A DNA stretch of 64,000 bases from Nonomuraea helvata (GTDB lineage: Bacteria > Actinomycetota > Actinomycetes > Streptosporangiales > Streptosporangiaceae), in the NCBI RefSeq assembly GCF_039535785.1, contig NZ_BAAAXV010000005.1, positions 1,054,001 to 1,118,000 on the forward strand. The letters run 5' to 3'. The translations under genes were made by a program, and so were the position numbers. Shown here one piece after another: positions 7,259 to 14,495 of the stretch. Each line of letters begins with the position of its first letter. Positions within the stretch are counted from its first letter, which is position 1. The notes beneath the pieces were generated by a model. The model ran no database searches, was not told the origin of the DNA, and was given only the letters and a program-made list of their open reading frames with translations.

Positions 7259-8293
7259 GTGAGTGCGACCGCCGTGGCACCGCGCCTCCAGGTCCTCCGG
7301 CAAAGGCGGCTGACCGTACTCCTCGCGCTGCTCGCCGCCGTGTTCGTCGCGATCGTGCTGAGCATCACCATCGGCTCCAAGTCCGTGCCGCTCCCCGACG
7401 CCTGGCACGCGCTCACCGCCCCCACCGGGACGGAGAACGACATCGTCATCCGCTCGCTCCGCATCCCCAGGACCGCCCTGGGGATCCTCGCCGGGATCGC
7501 GCTGGGCGTGGCGGGCGCGCTCATGCAGGGCCACACCCGCAACCCGCTCGCCGACCCGGGGCTGCTCGGCGTCACGCAGGGGGCGGCGTTCGCGATGGTG
7601 TCCTCGATCATCCTGCTCGGCGCCTCCAGCCTGCTCGCCTACATCTGGTTCGGCCTGGCGGGCGCGCTGGTCGCCAGCGTCGCGGTGTTCGCGCTCGGCA
7701 TGGTGGGCGGCAGGGGCGGCCCGACCCCGGTCACGCTGGCGCTGGCGGGCACCGCGGTGAGCGCCCTCCTGTACGCCCTGACCTCGGCCATCGTGCTGCT
7801 GGACGAGCAGGCGATGGACGTGTTCCGCTTCTGGCAGGCCGGCTCGATCGCGTCCAGGGGCTCCGACGTGGTCTGGCAGGTGCTGCCGTTCATCGTCGTG
7901 GGCCTGGTGCTCGCGATGGTCAACGCGCCCGGCCTGAACGCGCTCTCCCTGGGCGAGGACGTGGCCAGGAGCCTCGGCCAGAACATCGCCAGGACCCGCA
8001 CCGTCGGCATCGCCGCGGTGACCCTGCTGTCCGGCGCGTCCGTCGCCGCCTGCGGCTCGCTGGCGTTCGTGGGCCTGATCGTGCCCCATCTGGTCCGCCC
8101 GCTGTCGGGCACCGACCACCGGTGGCTGCTGCCGTACTCGGGGCTGGTCGGGGCGGCGCTGCTGCTGCTCGCCGACGTGATCGGCCGGGTGGTGGCCCCG
8201 CCGGGAGAGCTGGAGGTAGGCGTGGTGCTCGCCCTGCTCGGCGCGCCGTTCTTCGTCGCGCTCGTACGGCGCAGGAAGCCAGTGCGACTGTGA
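7259..8293 (+). CDS. FecCD-family iron-siderophore ABC permease, first subunit
   Basis: A 344-residue integral membrane protein with about nine to ten hydrophobic segments and the FecCD signatures RSLRIPRTALGILAGIALGVAGALMQGHTRNPLADPGLLGVTQGA and FVGLIVPHLVRPLSGTDHRWLLP. The second contains the loop that contacts the ATPase. An ATG lies at 7241, but AGGAGG at 7247-7252 points to GTG 7259 as the start. The gene overlaps the second permease gene by one base (TGATG) and is repressed, by inference, through the iron box upstream. Confidence 0.93.
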   Translation: MSATAVAPRLQVLRQRRLTVLLALLAAVFVAIVLSITIGSKSVPLPDAWHALTAPTGTENDIVIRSLRIPRTALGILAGIALGVAGALMQGHTRNPLADPGLLGVTQGAAFAMVSSIILLGASSLLAYIWFGLAGALVASVAVFALGMVGGRGGPTPVTLALAGTAVSALLYALTSAIVLLDEQAMDVFRFWQAGSIASRGSDVVWQVLPFIVVGLVLAMVNAPGLNALSLGEDVARSLGQNIARTRTVGIAAVTLLSGASVAACGSLAFVGLIVPHLVRPLSGTDHRWLLPYSGLVGAALLLLADVIGRVVAPPGELEVGVVLALLGAPFFVALVRRRKPVRL

Positions 8294-9336
8294 TGACCGC
8301 TCTCCCCCTGCGCGTCGCCGGCCTGTCCTGGCGGGTACGGCTGCGCGGCGTCGCCGTCACACTGACGGGCCTCGTCCTCCTCGTCCTGCTCATGGCCCTG
8401 AACATGCGCATCGGCGAGCTCCGGATGAGCCTGTCGGACGTGGTCGCCGGCACGTTCGACGTCGACAGCGCCACCCACTTCGTCATCATGGAGCTGCGCC
8501 TGCCGCGCGCCCTGACCGGCGCCCTGGTGGGGGCCGCGCTCGCGCTGTCCGGCGCGATCATCCAGTCCATCGCGCGCAACCCGCTGGCCAGCCCCGAGAT
8601 CCTCGGCGTCACCACCGGCGCCTCCGTGACGGTCGTGGCCGGCGTCGTGGCCAGCGGCAGCGCGTACGGCGGCACCAGCGGCCTGCTGGCCACCCTCGGC
8701 ATCCCCGCGCTGGCCCTGGCCGGCGGCCTGATCGGCGCGGCCGTCGTCTACGGGCTGGCCTGGCGGCGCGGCCTGGACGGCTACCGCCTGGTGCTGGTCG
8801 GCATCGGCGTGGCCGCGGTGTTCACGAACGTCAAGTTCTGGCTCCTGACCGTCGGCGACGTGAACGACACCGGTCGCGCCATGGTCTGGATCAGCGGCTC
8901 GCTCAACGGCCGCGGCTGGGAGCACGTGACGCCGACGGCGCTGGCCCTGGTCGTGCTCGTGCCGCTGACCCTGCTCGGCACCCGCTCGCTGGACGCCCTG
9001 AGGTTCGGCGACGACACGATCACCGCGCTCGGCGTCCGCACGAACCTGGCCCGCGCCCTGATGATCCTGGCCGCCGTGCTGCTGGCCGCCGTGGCCACCG
9101 CCTCGGCGGGGCCGATCGCGTTCGTGGCCCTCGCCTCGCCGCAGATCGCGCTCAGGCTCACCCGCTCCGCCCAGCCGCCGCTGCTGTGCTCGGCGGTCGT
9201 CGGCGCCGTGCTCACGGCCGCCGCCGACCTGATCGCCAGGACCGCGTTCTCCCCGCTGGAACTGCCCGTCGGCATCGTCACCGCCGTGCTGGGCGCCCCG
9301 TACCTGATCCATCTGATCTGGAGGTCACGCAAATGA
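8293..9336 (+). CDS. FecCD-family iron-siderophore ABC permease, second subunit
   Basis: A 347-residue paralogue of the preceding gene with the same permease signatures (MELRLPRALTGALVGAALALSGAIIQSIARNPLASPEILGVTTGASV; AGPIAFVALASPQIALRLTRSAQPP). The start at ATG 8293 overlaps the previous stop, and the 3' end overlaps the ATPase start by 4 nt, which implies translational coupling. The usual FVGL.vPH loop is altered to FVALASPQIA, as in many FepG-type second subunits. Confidence 0.93.
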   Translation: MTALPLRVAGLSWRVRLRGVAVTLTGLVLLVLLMALNMRIGELRMSLSDVVAGTFDVDSATHFVIMELRLPRALTGALVGAALALSGAIIQSIARNPLASPEILGVTTGASVTVVAGVVASGSAYGGTSGLLATLGIPALALAGGLIGAAVVYGLAWRRGLDGYRLVLVGIGVAAVFTNVKFWLLTVGDVNDTGRAMVWISGSLNGRGWEHVTPTALALVVLVPLTLLGTRSLDALRFGDDTITALGVRTNLARALMILAAVLLAAVATASAGPIAFVALASPQIALRLTRSAQPPLLCSAVVGAVLTAAADLIARTAFSPLELPVGIVTAVLGAPYLIHLIWRSRK

Positions 9337-10136
9337 GACTGCAGGCCGCCGGCGTCAGGCTCGGGTACGGCGACCGCCTGGTGGTCGACGGCCTCGACCT
9401 CGGCATCGAGGCGGGCACCGTGACCACGATCATCGGCCCGAACGGCTGCGGCAAGTCCACGCTGCTGCGCGCGCTCGGCCGCCTGCTCAAGCCCCAGGGC
9501 GGCGAGGTGCTGCTGGACGGCAAGCGCATCGACAAGGTCCCCACCCGCGAGGTCGCCAAGGTCCTCGGCGTGCTCCCCCAGGCGCCCACCGCCCCGGAGG
9601 GGCTGACCGTGGCCGACCTGGTGGCCAGGGGCAGGCACCCGCACCAGACGTGGTACCGGCAGTGGTCGTCGGACGACGAGAGCGCCGTCGCCTCCGCCCT
9701 GGACATGACGGGCCTGGCCGACCTGGCCGAGCGGCCGCTGGAGGAGCTGTCGGGCGGGCAGCGGCAGCGGGCGTGGATCTCCATGGCCCTGGCCCAGGGC
9801 ACCGACCTGCTGCTGCTCGACGAGCCGACCACGTTCCTGGACCTGGCGCACCAGGTGGAGGTGCTGGAGCTCGTACGGCACCTGCACCAGGAGGCGGGCC
9901 GCACGGTCGTCATGGTCCTGCACGACCTCAACCTGGCCGCCCGCTACGCCGACCGGCTGGTGGCCATGCGCGCCGGCAGGGTGATCGCCGCGGGCACCCC
10001 GCACGAGGTGCTGACCGAGGGGCTGCTGCGCGAGGTGTTCGACCTGGACGCCAAGGTCATCGAGGATCCGGTGGCGGGGACTCCCCTGGTGGTTCCGATC
10101 GGGCCGCGTTCGCATCCTGGAGGGCCGCGAGCCTGA
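9333..10136 (+). CDS. Iron-siderophore ABC transporter ATP-binding protein
   Basis: A 267-residue ABC ATPase with Walker A GPNGCGKST (about residues 34-42), signature LSGGQRQR (about 138-145), Walker B LLLLDEPT (about 157-164) and H-loop VLHDLNLA. GGAGG lies nine bases before ATG 9333, which overlaps the upstream permease stop (ATGA). It completes the importer made of the lipoprotein at 6195 and the two FecCD permeases. Its 3' end overlaps the convergent MFS gene by 80 bp. Confidence 0.95.
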   Translation: MRLQAAGVRLGYGDRLVVDGLDLGIEAGTVTTIIGPNGCGKSTLLRALGRLLKPQGGEVLLDGKRIDKVPTREVAKVLGVLPQAPTAPEGLTVADLVARGRHPHQTWYRQWSSDDESAVASALDMTGLADLAERPLEELSGGQRQRAWISMALAQGTDLLLLDEPTTFLDLAHQVEVLELVRHLHQEAGRTVVMVLHDLNLAARYADRLVAMRAGRVIAAGTPHEVLTEGLLREVFDLDAKVIEDPVAGTPLVVPIGPRSHPGGPRA

Positions 10137-11325
10137 CCCGCCGCAGCGGCGACCGCGCCACGGCCGCCGCGATGGCGAGCCAGCTCGCCCCGGCGAAGGC
10201 CATCAGCACGTACGCGTCGCGGACGAAGGACTCGAACACCCCGGTCGCGAGCGAGGCGAGCGGAATGGACAGGAAGGCGATCATCCTGGCCGTGCCGAGC
10301 ACGCGCCCGAGCAGCTCGTCCGGCACGAGGAGCTGGCGGACGGTCGCGGTGGCCACGATCGACGTCCCCGCCGCGGCGAACTGCCCCAGCCACGCGAGCC
10401 CGATCAGCACGGGACCGCGCGCCGGGATCATCAGCAGCATCGCCACGCCGCCCGCGACCACCGCCCAGCAGATCACCCGGCCCGGTGGGTAGCGGCGGAT
10501 CAGCCGGCTGCCGAGCACGGCGCCCAGCACCGCGCCCGCCCCCTGGAAGGCGTAGACCACGCCGATCTCGCCAGGCGTGAACCCGTGGTAGGAGCTCAGG
10601 TAGTAGACCAGGCTCGCCAGCAGCAGCCAGACGCCGAAGTTGCAGGCCAGGGCGGTGAGCGCGGTGGTGAGCACGACCTTGTCGCCGCTCAGGAGGAAGC
10701 GCAGCCCCTCGCGCATGTCCGCGAGCACCGAGCGCCCCCGGGCCGTGGCCACGGCCGCGGTCCTCCTGATGAGCCAGATCAGCAGCGCCGACGCCAGGAA
10801 GGTCCCGGCGTCGGCGTAGACCGCGACCTCGTAGCCGAAGCTCACGACGAGCGCGCCGCCGACCGCCGGGCCGATCATGTTCACCGCGTGCTCGCCCATG
10901 TGGATGCGCGCGTTGGCCTGCGGCAACCGGTCGACGGGGACCAGCGACGGGACGATCGACCTGAACGCGGGCTGGTACAGCGGATCGACGCAGGCCAGCA
11001 GGAAGGCCACCACGTAGAGCGGCCAGAGCTGCGACACCCCCGCGCTGACCATCACCGCGAGCACGGCCGTGATCGCCCCGGAGACGAGGTCGCCGATCAC
11101 CAGCACGCGCCTGCGGTCCAGCCGGTCCGCCAGCACCCCGCCGAACATCCCCAGCACCAGGTACGGCAGGTACTCCATGACGTAGACCAGCCCGGTGCCG
11201 AGCGCGGACCCGGTCAGGTCGTAGACCAGCAGCGGGAGCGCCAGCCGGTAGATCCAGGTGCCGAGCGACGAGGCCAGGAACGCGCCCAGCAGCAGCCAGT
11301 AGTGCCTGCCCATGAGTCGAGTCAC
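10057..11325 (-). CDS. MFS exporter (EntS/MFS_3-like) coupled to the TPR gene
   Basis: A 422-residue major-facilitator protein with twelve hydrophobic segments. The cytoplasmic motif A is GGVLADRLDRRRVLVIGDLVSG after the second segment, and a repeat of it begins the C-half. DRLPQANARIHMGEHAVNMIGPAVGGAL is typical of the MFS_3/EntS exporter group. GTG 11325 overlaps the TPR gene stop (GTGA), so translation is coupled. Its nearest operon partners are a peptide and a TPR protein, which makes the peptide a possible substrate. A siderophore-export role is an alternative, given the neighbouring importer and the family. Confidence 0.88.
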   Translation of the reverse strand: MTRLMGRHYWLLLGAFLASSLGTWIYRLALPLLVYDLTGSALGTGLVYVMEYLPYLVLGMFGGVLADRLDRRRVLVIGDLVSGAITAVLAVMVSAGVSQLWPLYVVAFLLACVDPLYQPAFRSIVPSLVPVDRLPQANARIHMGEHAVNMIGPAVGGALVVSFGYEVAVYADAGTFLASALLIWLIRRTAAVATARGRSVLADMREGLRFLLSGDKVVLTTALTALACNFGVWLLLASLVYYLSSYHGFTPGEIGVVYAFQGAGAVLGAVLGSRLIRRYPPGRVICWAVVAGGVAMLLMIPARGPVLIGLAWLGQFAAAGTSIVATATVRQLLVPDELLGRVLGTARMIAFLSIPLASLATGVFESFVRDAYVLMAFAGASWLAIAAAVARSPLRRVRLAALQDANAARSEPPGESPPPDPR

Positions 11326-12998
11326 ACCTCGGCGAGCGCCCGCCCGACGTCCTGGTCGTCAGGAGCCAGCTCGGCGGCTCTGAGCAGGTCCTGCCTGGCC
11401 TGGCCCGCCAGCCCCGCGGCCCGGTAGACCACGGACCTGTTGAACAGCAGCTCGGCCGTCTCCCCCAGCTCCAGCGCGCGCGTCAGGTCGGCCAGCGCCG
11501 TGTCGTGGTCGCCGCGCTCGAAGGCCAGCTCGGCCCGGCTCGCCCAGGCCGCCACCAGCCCGGGATCGCTCTCCAGCGCCCTGTCGAACGCGGCCAGCGC
11601 CTCCGGGCGCCGGCCCTCGGCCAGCTCCACCTGGCCGAGCACGCACAGCAGGTGCGGGTCGCGCGGCGCCAGCTCCAGCCCGCGCAGCACGTCCTCCCTG
11701 GCCCTCGCGTACTCTCCCAGCCCCGCGTGGATCCCGCTCCGGTTCACGTACGCGGGCGCGAAGCCGGGGTCCAGCTCCAGCGTGTGGTCCAGGTCGGCGC
11801 GGGCCCCGTCGAGATCGCCCGAGGCGAACCTGACCTCGGCCCGGTTGTAATAAGCCTCGGGGAAGGGCGGGCTGAGCCGCATGACCGCCTCGTAGTCGGC
11901 CACGGCCTCGTCCGCCCGGCCGAGCCGGTGCAGCAGGTTGCCGCGCTCGAGGTAGTAGTCGGGGTAGCCGGGGTCGGCCTCGACGGCCCGCGTGTAGTCG
12001 GCCAGCGCCTCCTCCGGCCGGCCTGCCATGGCCAGGAGCTGGGCCCTGTTGGCGTACAGCACCAGCCGGTGGATCGGGTGCTCGTCGGGCAGGTCGGTCT
12101 CGGCCAGCTCGATGGCCTGCCGGACGAGCTCCATCGCGGCCTCGGGGCGGCCCCTGCGGACCTCCACCAGGGCCTTGCCGTTGAGGTCGAACCCGAGGTG
12201 GAAGGCGCGCTCACGGCGGTCCGGCAGCAGCGACGTGATCGTGATCGCCTCGTTGACCCAGGCCAGCGCCTCCTCGGGGTCGCGGCGGGCCGGGTCGTGG
12301 TGGCGTACCAGGATCATGGCGGTGGCGTACGCGATGGTGGCGCGGTGCTTGGGCTCGGTGCTCTCGCACCGGGACCTGTCGTAGAGCTCGCGGGCCTCGT
12401 CCTCGCGCCCGATGGCCTCCAGGGAGGCGGCGACGCGCCGCAGAAGGAGCCGCCGGCCCTCCGGGTCGCCGTCGCACGCCGTCCCGCCCAGCGCCTCCAG
12501 GCCCGACTCCGCCAGGGCGTGGTGGAAGCCCTCGTCGCGGTAGCGGTCGAAATCCCTGCACAGCGGCCCCGCGCTCGGGGCCGACGGGCCCTCGTCGATC
12601 CGGAGCAGCTCCGGATCGACCCTGCGCCGCAGCACCGCCACCAGTTCGGTGTCGGTGTGGTCGGCCTCACCCAGGTTCGTCACGGTAAGGGCGAGCGGGC
12701 CCGCGGATCGCAGGTGATCGCGGACGAACTCGGCCAGCCCGTTCGCGATCCTGAGGCTGCGCCGGGCGCCCGGCACGAGAATGCGCTGCCCCCTGGGCAG
12801 GCTGCCGGCCAGCGTGCGCCTGCGCTCGGGCACGGCCTCGCGCAATCCGGGCGCGGCGGCGCGGATCTCGATGTCGTACGCGGCGACCAGGTCGGGCCGG
12901 AGCTCCAGCGCCTGGGGGACGAGGTGGCCGAGTAATCCGGCCGCGAACGTGTAAGGGCCGCCGATCCGGCGGTCGGCGTCAAGAATGATCGTGTCCAC
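11322..12998 (-). CDS. Tetratricopeptide-repeat protein with unrecognised N-terminal domain
   Basis: A 558-residue soluble protein. The N-terminal part (residues about 1-150, GGPYTFAAGLLGHLVPQAL..., ALTVTNLGEADHTDTELVAVLRRRVDPELL) is not a domain I recognise; it reads like a degenerate regulatory or ATPase-type module without a P-loop. Residues about 190-555 are helical repeats, with clear TPR units from about 310 onwards (EEALADYTRAVEADPGYPDYYLERGNLLHRLGRADEAVADYEAV and similar). GTG 12998 has GAAAGG upstream. It lies between a 24-residue peptide ORF and an MFS exporter, so peptide sensing or presentation to the exporter is a testable idea. There is no helix-turn-helix. Confidence 0.82.
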   Translation of the reverse strand: MDTIILDADRRIGGPYTFAAGLLGHLVPQALELRPDLVAAYDIEIRAAAPGLREAVPERRRTLAGSLPRGQRILVPGARRSLRIANGLAEFVRDHLRSAGPLALTVTNLGEADHTDTELVAVLRRRVDPELLRIDEGPSAPSAGPLCRDFDRYRDEGFHHALAESGLEALGGTACDGDPEGRRLLLRRVAASLEAIGREDEARELYDRSRCESTEPKHRATIAYATAMILVRHHDPARRDPEEALAWVNEAITITSLLPDRRERAFHLGFDLNGKALVEVRRGRPEAAMELVRQAIELAETDLPDEHPIHRLVLYANRAQLLAMAGRPEEALADYTRAVEADPGYPDYYLERGNLLHRLGRADEAVADYEAVMRLSPPFPEAYYNRAEVRFASGDLDGARADLDHTLELDPGFAPAYVNRSGIHAGLGEYARAREDVLRGLELAPRDPHLLCVLGQVELAEGRRPEALAAFDRALESDPGLVAAWASRAELAFERGDHDTALADLTRALELGETAELLFNRSVVYRAAGLAGQARQDLLRAAELAPDDQDVGRALAEV

Positions 12999-13018
12999 AG
13001 GGGCCTTTCGTCCGTGGT

Positions 13019-13047
13019 GGCCGGCGTCCCCGCACGAGACGCCGGCC
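13019..13047 (-). other. RNA hairpin between peptide ORF and TPR gene
   Basis: GGCCGGCGTC (13019-13028) and GACGCCGGCC (13038-13047) form a perfect 10-bp stem with a 9-nt loop. It lies between the peptide stop codon (13055) and the TPR start (12998). No T-run follows on the minus strand, so it is more likely a partial attenuator or an mRNA-stabilising structure than a full terminator. Either would let the peptide be made in excess over the downstream proteins (inference). Confidence 0.6.
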
Positions 13048-13054
13048 GGGCGGC

Positions 13055-13129
13055 TTACTGGCCGTGCCTCGGCGAGGCAGCCCCCGTCGGCTTCACAGTG
13101 CCAGGCCGGTGAACAACGATCTTCTTCAT
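13055..13129 (-). CDS. 24-residue basic peptide, candidate signal or precursor peptide
   Basis: A short ORF starting at ATG 13129 with AAAGGGG five bases upstream and ending in TAA. The product begins MKKIVVHRPG, continues TVKPTGAA and ends SPRHGQ. It is basic (three Lys, two Arg, two His), has no acidic residue and no Cys, and has a short hydrophobic IVV patch. It is the first gene of a minus-strand unit with the TPR and MFS genes. Small size, separate ribosome binding site, downstream hairpin and exporter fit an exported signalling peptide or RiPP precursor. No modifying enzyme is visible nearby. Coding status is inferred and unproven. Confidence 0.55.
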   Translation of the reverse strand: MKKIVVHRPGTVKPTGAASPRHGQ

Positions 13130-13255
13130 GAACGCCCCTTTGCGCGGATCGAGCGGTAACCGCTACATGTCAGCACAGAAAAATGGCGCAAAACAACGTT
13201 TATCTGGTAATGGCTATTTCTACGTTAATTAGCGAATGACCGGAAATGTCCCGCT
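13130..13255 (-). promoter_or_regulatory. AT-rich upstream region of the peptide-TPR-MFS unit
   Basis: 126 bp between the peptide start and the ftsY stop. The segment 13160-13235 is clearly richer in A+T than its surroundings, as expected for a promoter of the peptide unit. I could not settle on a confident -10/-35 pair. It may also contain the end of the ftsY transcript, but no terminator hairpin is evident. Confidence 0.35.
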
Positions 13256-14434
13256 TCAGTCTCCCAGGATCGCGTCCACGAACACCTCGGGATCGAACGG
13301 CGCCAGGTCGTCGGGCCCCTCGCCCAGCCCCGCGAGCTTGACCGGCACCCCCAGCTCCCGCTGCACCGAGATCACGATGCCGCCCTTGGCGGTGCCGTCG
13401 AGCTTGGTCAGCGCGATCCCCGTGATGTTGACCACCTCGGCGAACACCTGAGCCTGGCGCATGCCGTTCTGGCCGGTGGTGGCGTCGAGGACGAGCAGCA
13501 CCTCGTCGACCGTGGCCTTCTTCTCGATGACCCGCTTGACCTTGCCGAGCTCGTCCATGAGCCCGGTCTTGGTGTGGAGGCGGCCCGCGGTGTCGACGAT
13601 GACGGTGTCGACCTTCTCGTCGATGCCCCTGGCTACGGCGTCGAACGCCACGGAGGCCGGGTCGCCGCCCTCGGGACCGCGTACGACGTCGGCGCCCACC
13701 CGCTCGCCCCAGGTCTGGAGCTGGTCGGCGGCCGCCGCCCGGAACGTGTCGGCCGCGCCGAGGACGACCTTCTTCCCGTCGCCGACGAGCGAACGGGCGA
13801 GCTTGCCGGTGGTGGTGGTCTTGCCGGTGCCGTTGACGCCCACGACGAGCACCACCGCGGGCCGCTCGCCGTGCTTCTGGACGTTGAGCGTACGGTCGAG
13901 GTCGGGGTTGACCTGGGCGAGCAGCTCCTCCTTCAGCAGCCCCCGCAGCTCCTCGGGGGTGCGGCTGCCCAGCACCTTGACCTTGGTGCGCAGGTCCTCG
14001 ACGACGGCACGGGTCGGCGCGACGCCCATGTCGGCGCCGATCAGCTTCTCCTCGACCTCGTCCCACACCTCGTCGTCGAGCCGGTCGCGGGAGAGCAGAT
14101 CGAGCAGCCCGCGCCCGAGCGCGCTCTGCGAGCGCGCCAGCCGGGAGCGCAGCCGCACCATCCGGCCCGCGGACGGCGGCGGGACCTCGATCTCCGGCAC
14201 GACGACGGCCGGCTCGGCGGGCTTGACCGGCGGCGGGAGCGTGGTGGTCGCGCCTTCGCCCTCCTCGCCGGCTCCGGCGGGCCGCTTCTCCTTCTCCTCG
14301 GGAAGCACGGGCGGCTCTGGCGGCTTGACGGGCGGGGCCGCCTTGCGACCCGGCCTGAAGTAGAGCAGGAAGCCGCCGGCCACGAGCAGCGCGACGACGG
14401 CCACGATCACTATGACGCCGAGGTAACCATCCAC
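13256..14434 (-). CDS. ftsY: Signal recognition particle receptor FtsY
   Basis: A 392-residue SRP receptor GTPase that docks ribosome-SRP complexes at the membrane. An N-terminal membrane segment (about residues 5-26) is followed by a Pro/Glu-rich linker, the N domain (about 90-185) and the G domain with GVNGTGKTT (about 199-207), DTAGR (281-285) and TKLDG (343-347). The membrane anchor is typical of actinobacterial FtsY. It lies 61 bp downstream of smc on the same strand, the common actinobacterial order. Confidence 0.97.
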   Translation of the reverse strand: MDGYLGVIVIVAVVALLVAGGFLLYFRPGRKAAPPVKPPEPPVLPEEKEKRPAGAGEEGEGATTTLPPPVKPAEPAVVVPEIEVPPPSAGRMVRLRSRLARSQSALGRGLLDLLSRDRLDDEVWDEVEEKLIGADMGVAPTRAVVEDLRTKVKVLGSRTPEELRGLLKEELLAQVNPDLDRTLNVQKHGERPAVVLVVGVNGTGKTTTTGKLARSLVGDGKKVVLGAADTFRAAAADQLQTWGERVGADVVRGPEGGDPASVAFDAVARGIDEKVDTVIVDTAGRLHTKTGLMDELGKVKRVIEKKATVDEVLLVLDATTGQNGMRQAQVFAEVVNITGIALTKLDGTAKGGIVISVQRELGVPVKLAGLGEGPDDLAPFDPEVFVDAILGD

Positions 14435-14495
14435 AAGATGTCAGTTTTCCAGATCGACCGGCATGGTCATGCCCAGGGCCCGTCTGAGCGGAGTG

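Noticed and set aside
7639..9312. A 557-codon open frame antisense to the FecCD permeases
   Set aside because: Composition is Gly/Gln/His/Arg-rich without domain content, and it lies opposite well-supported permease genes.
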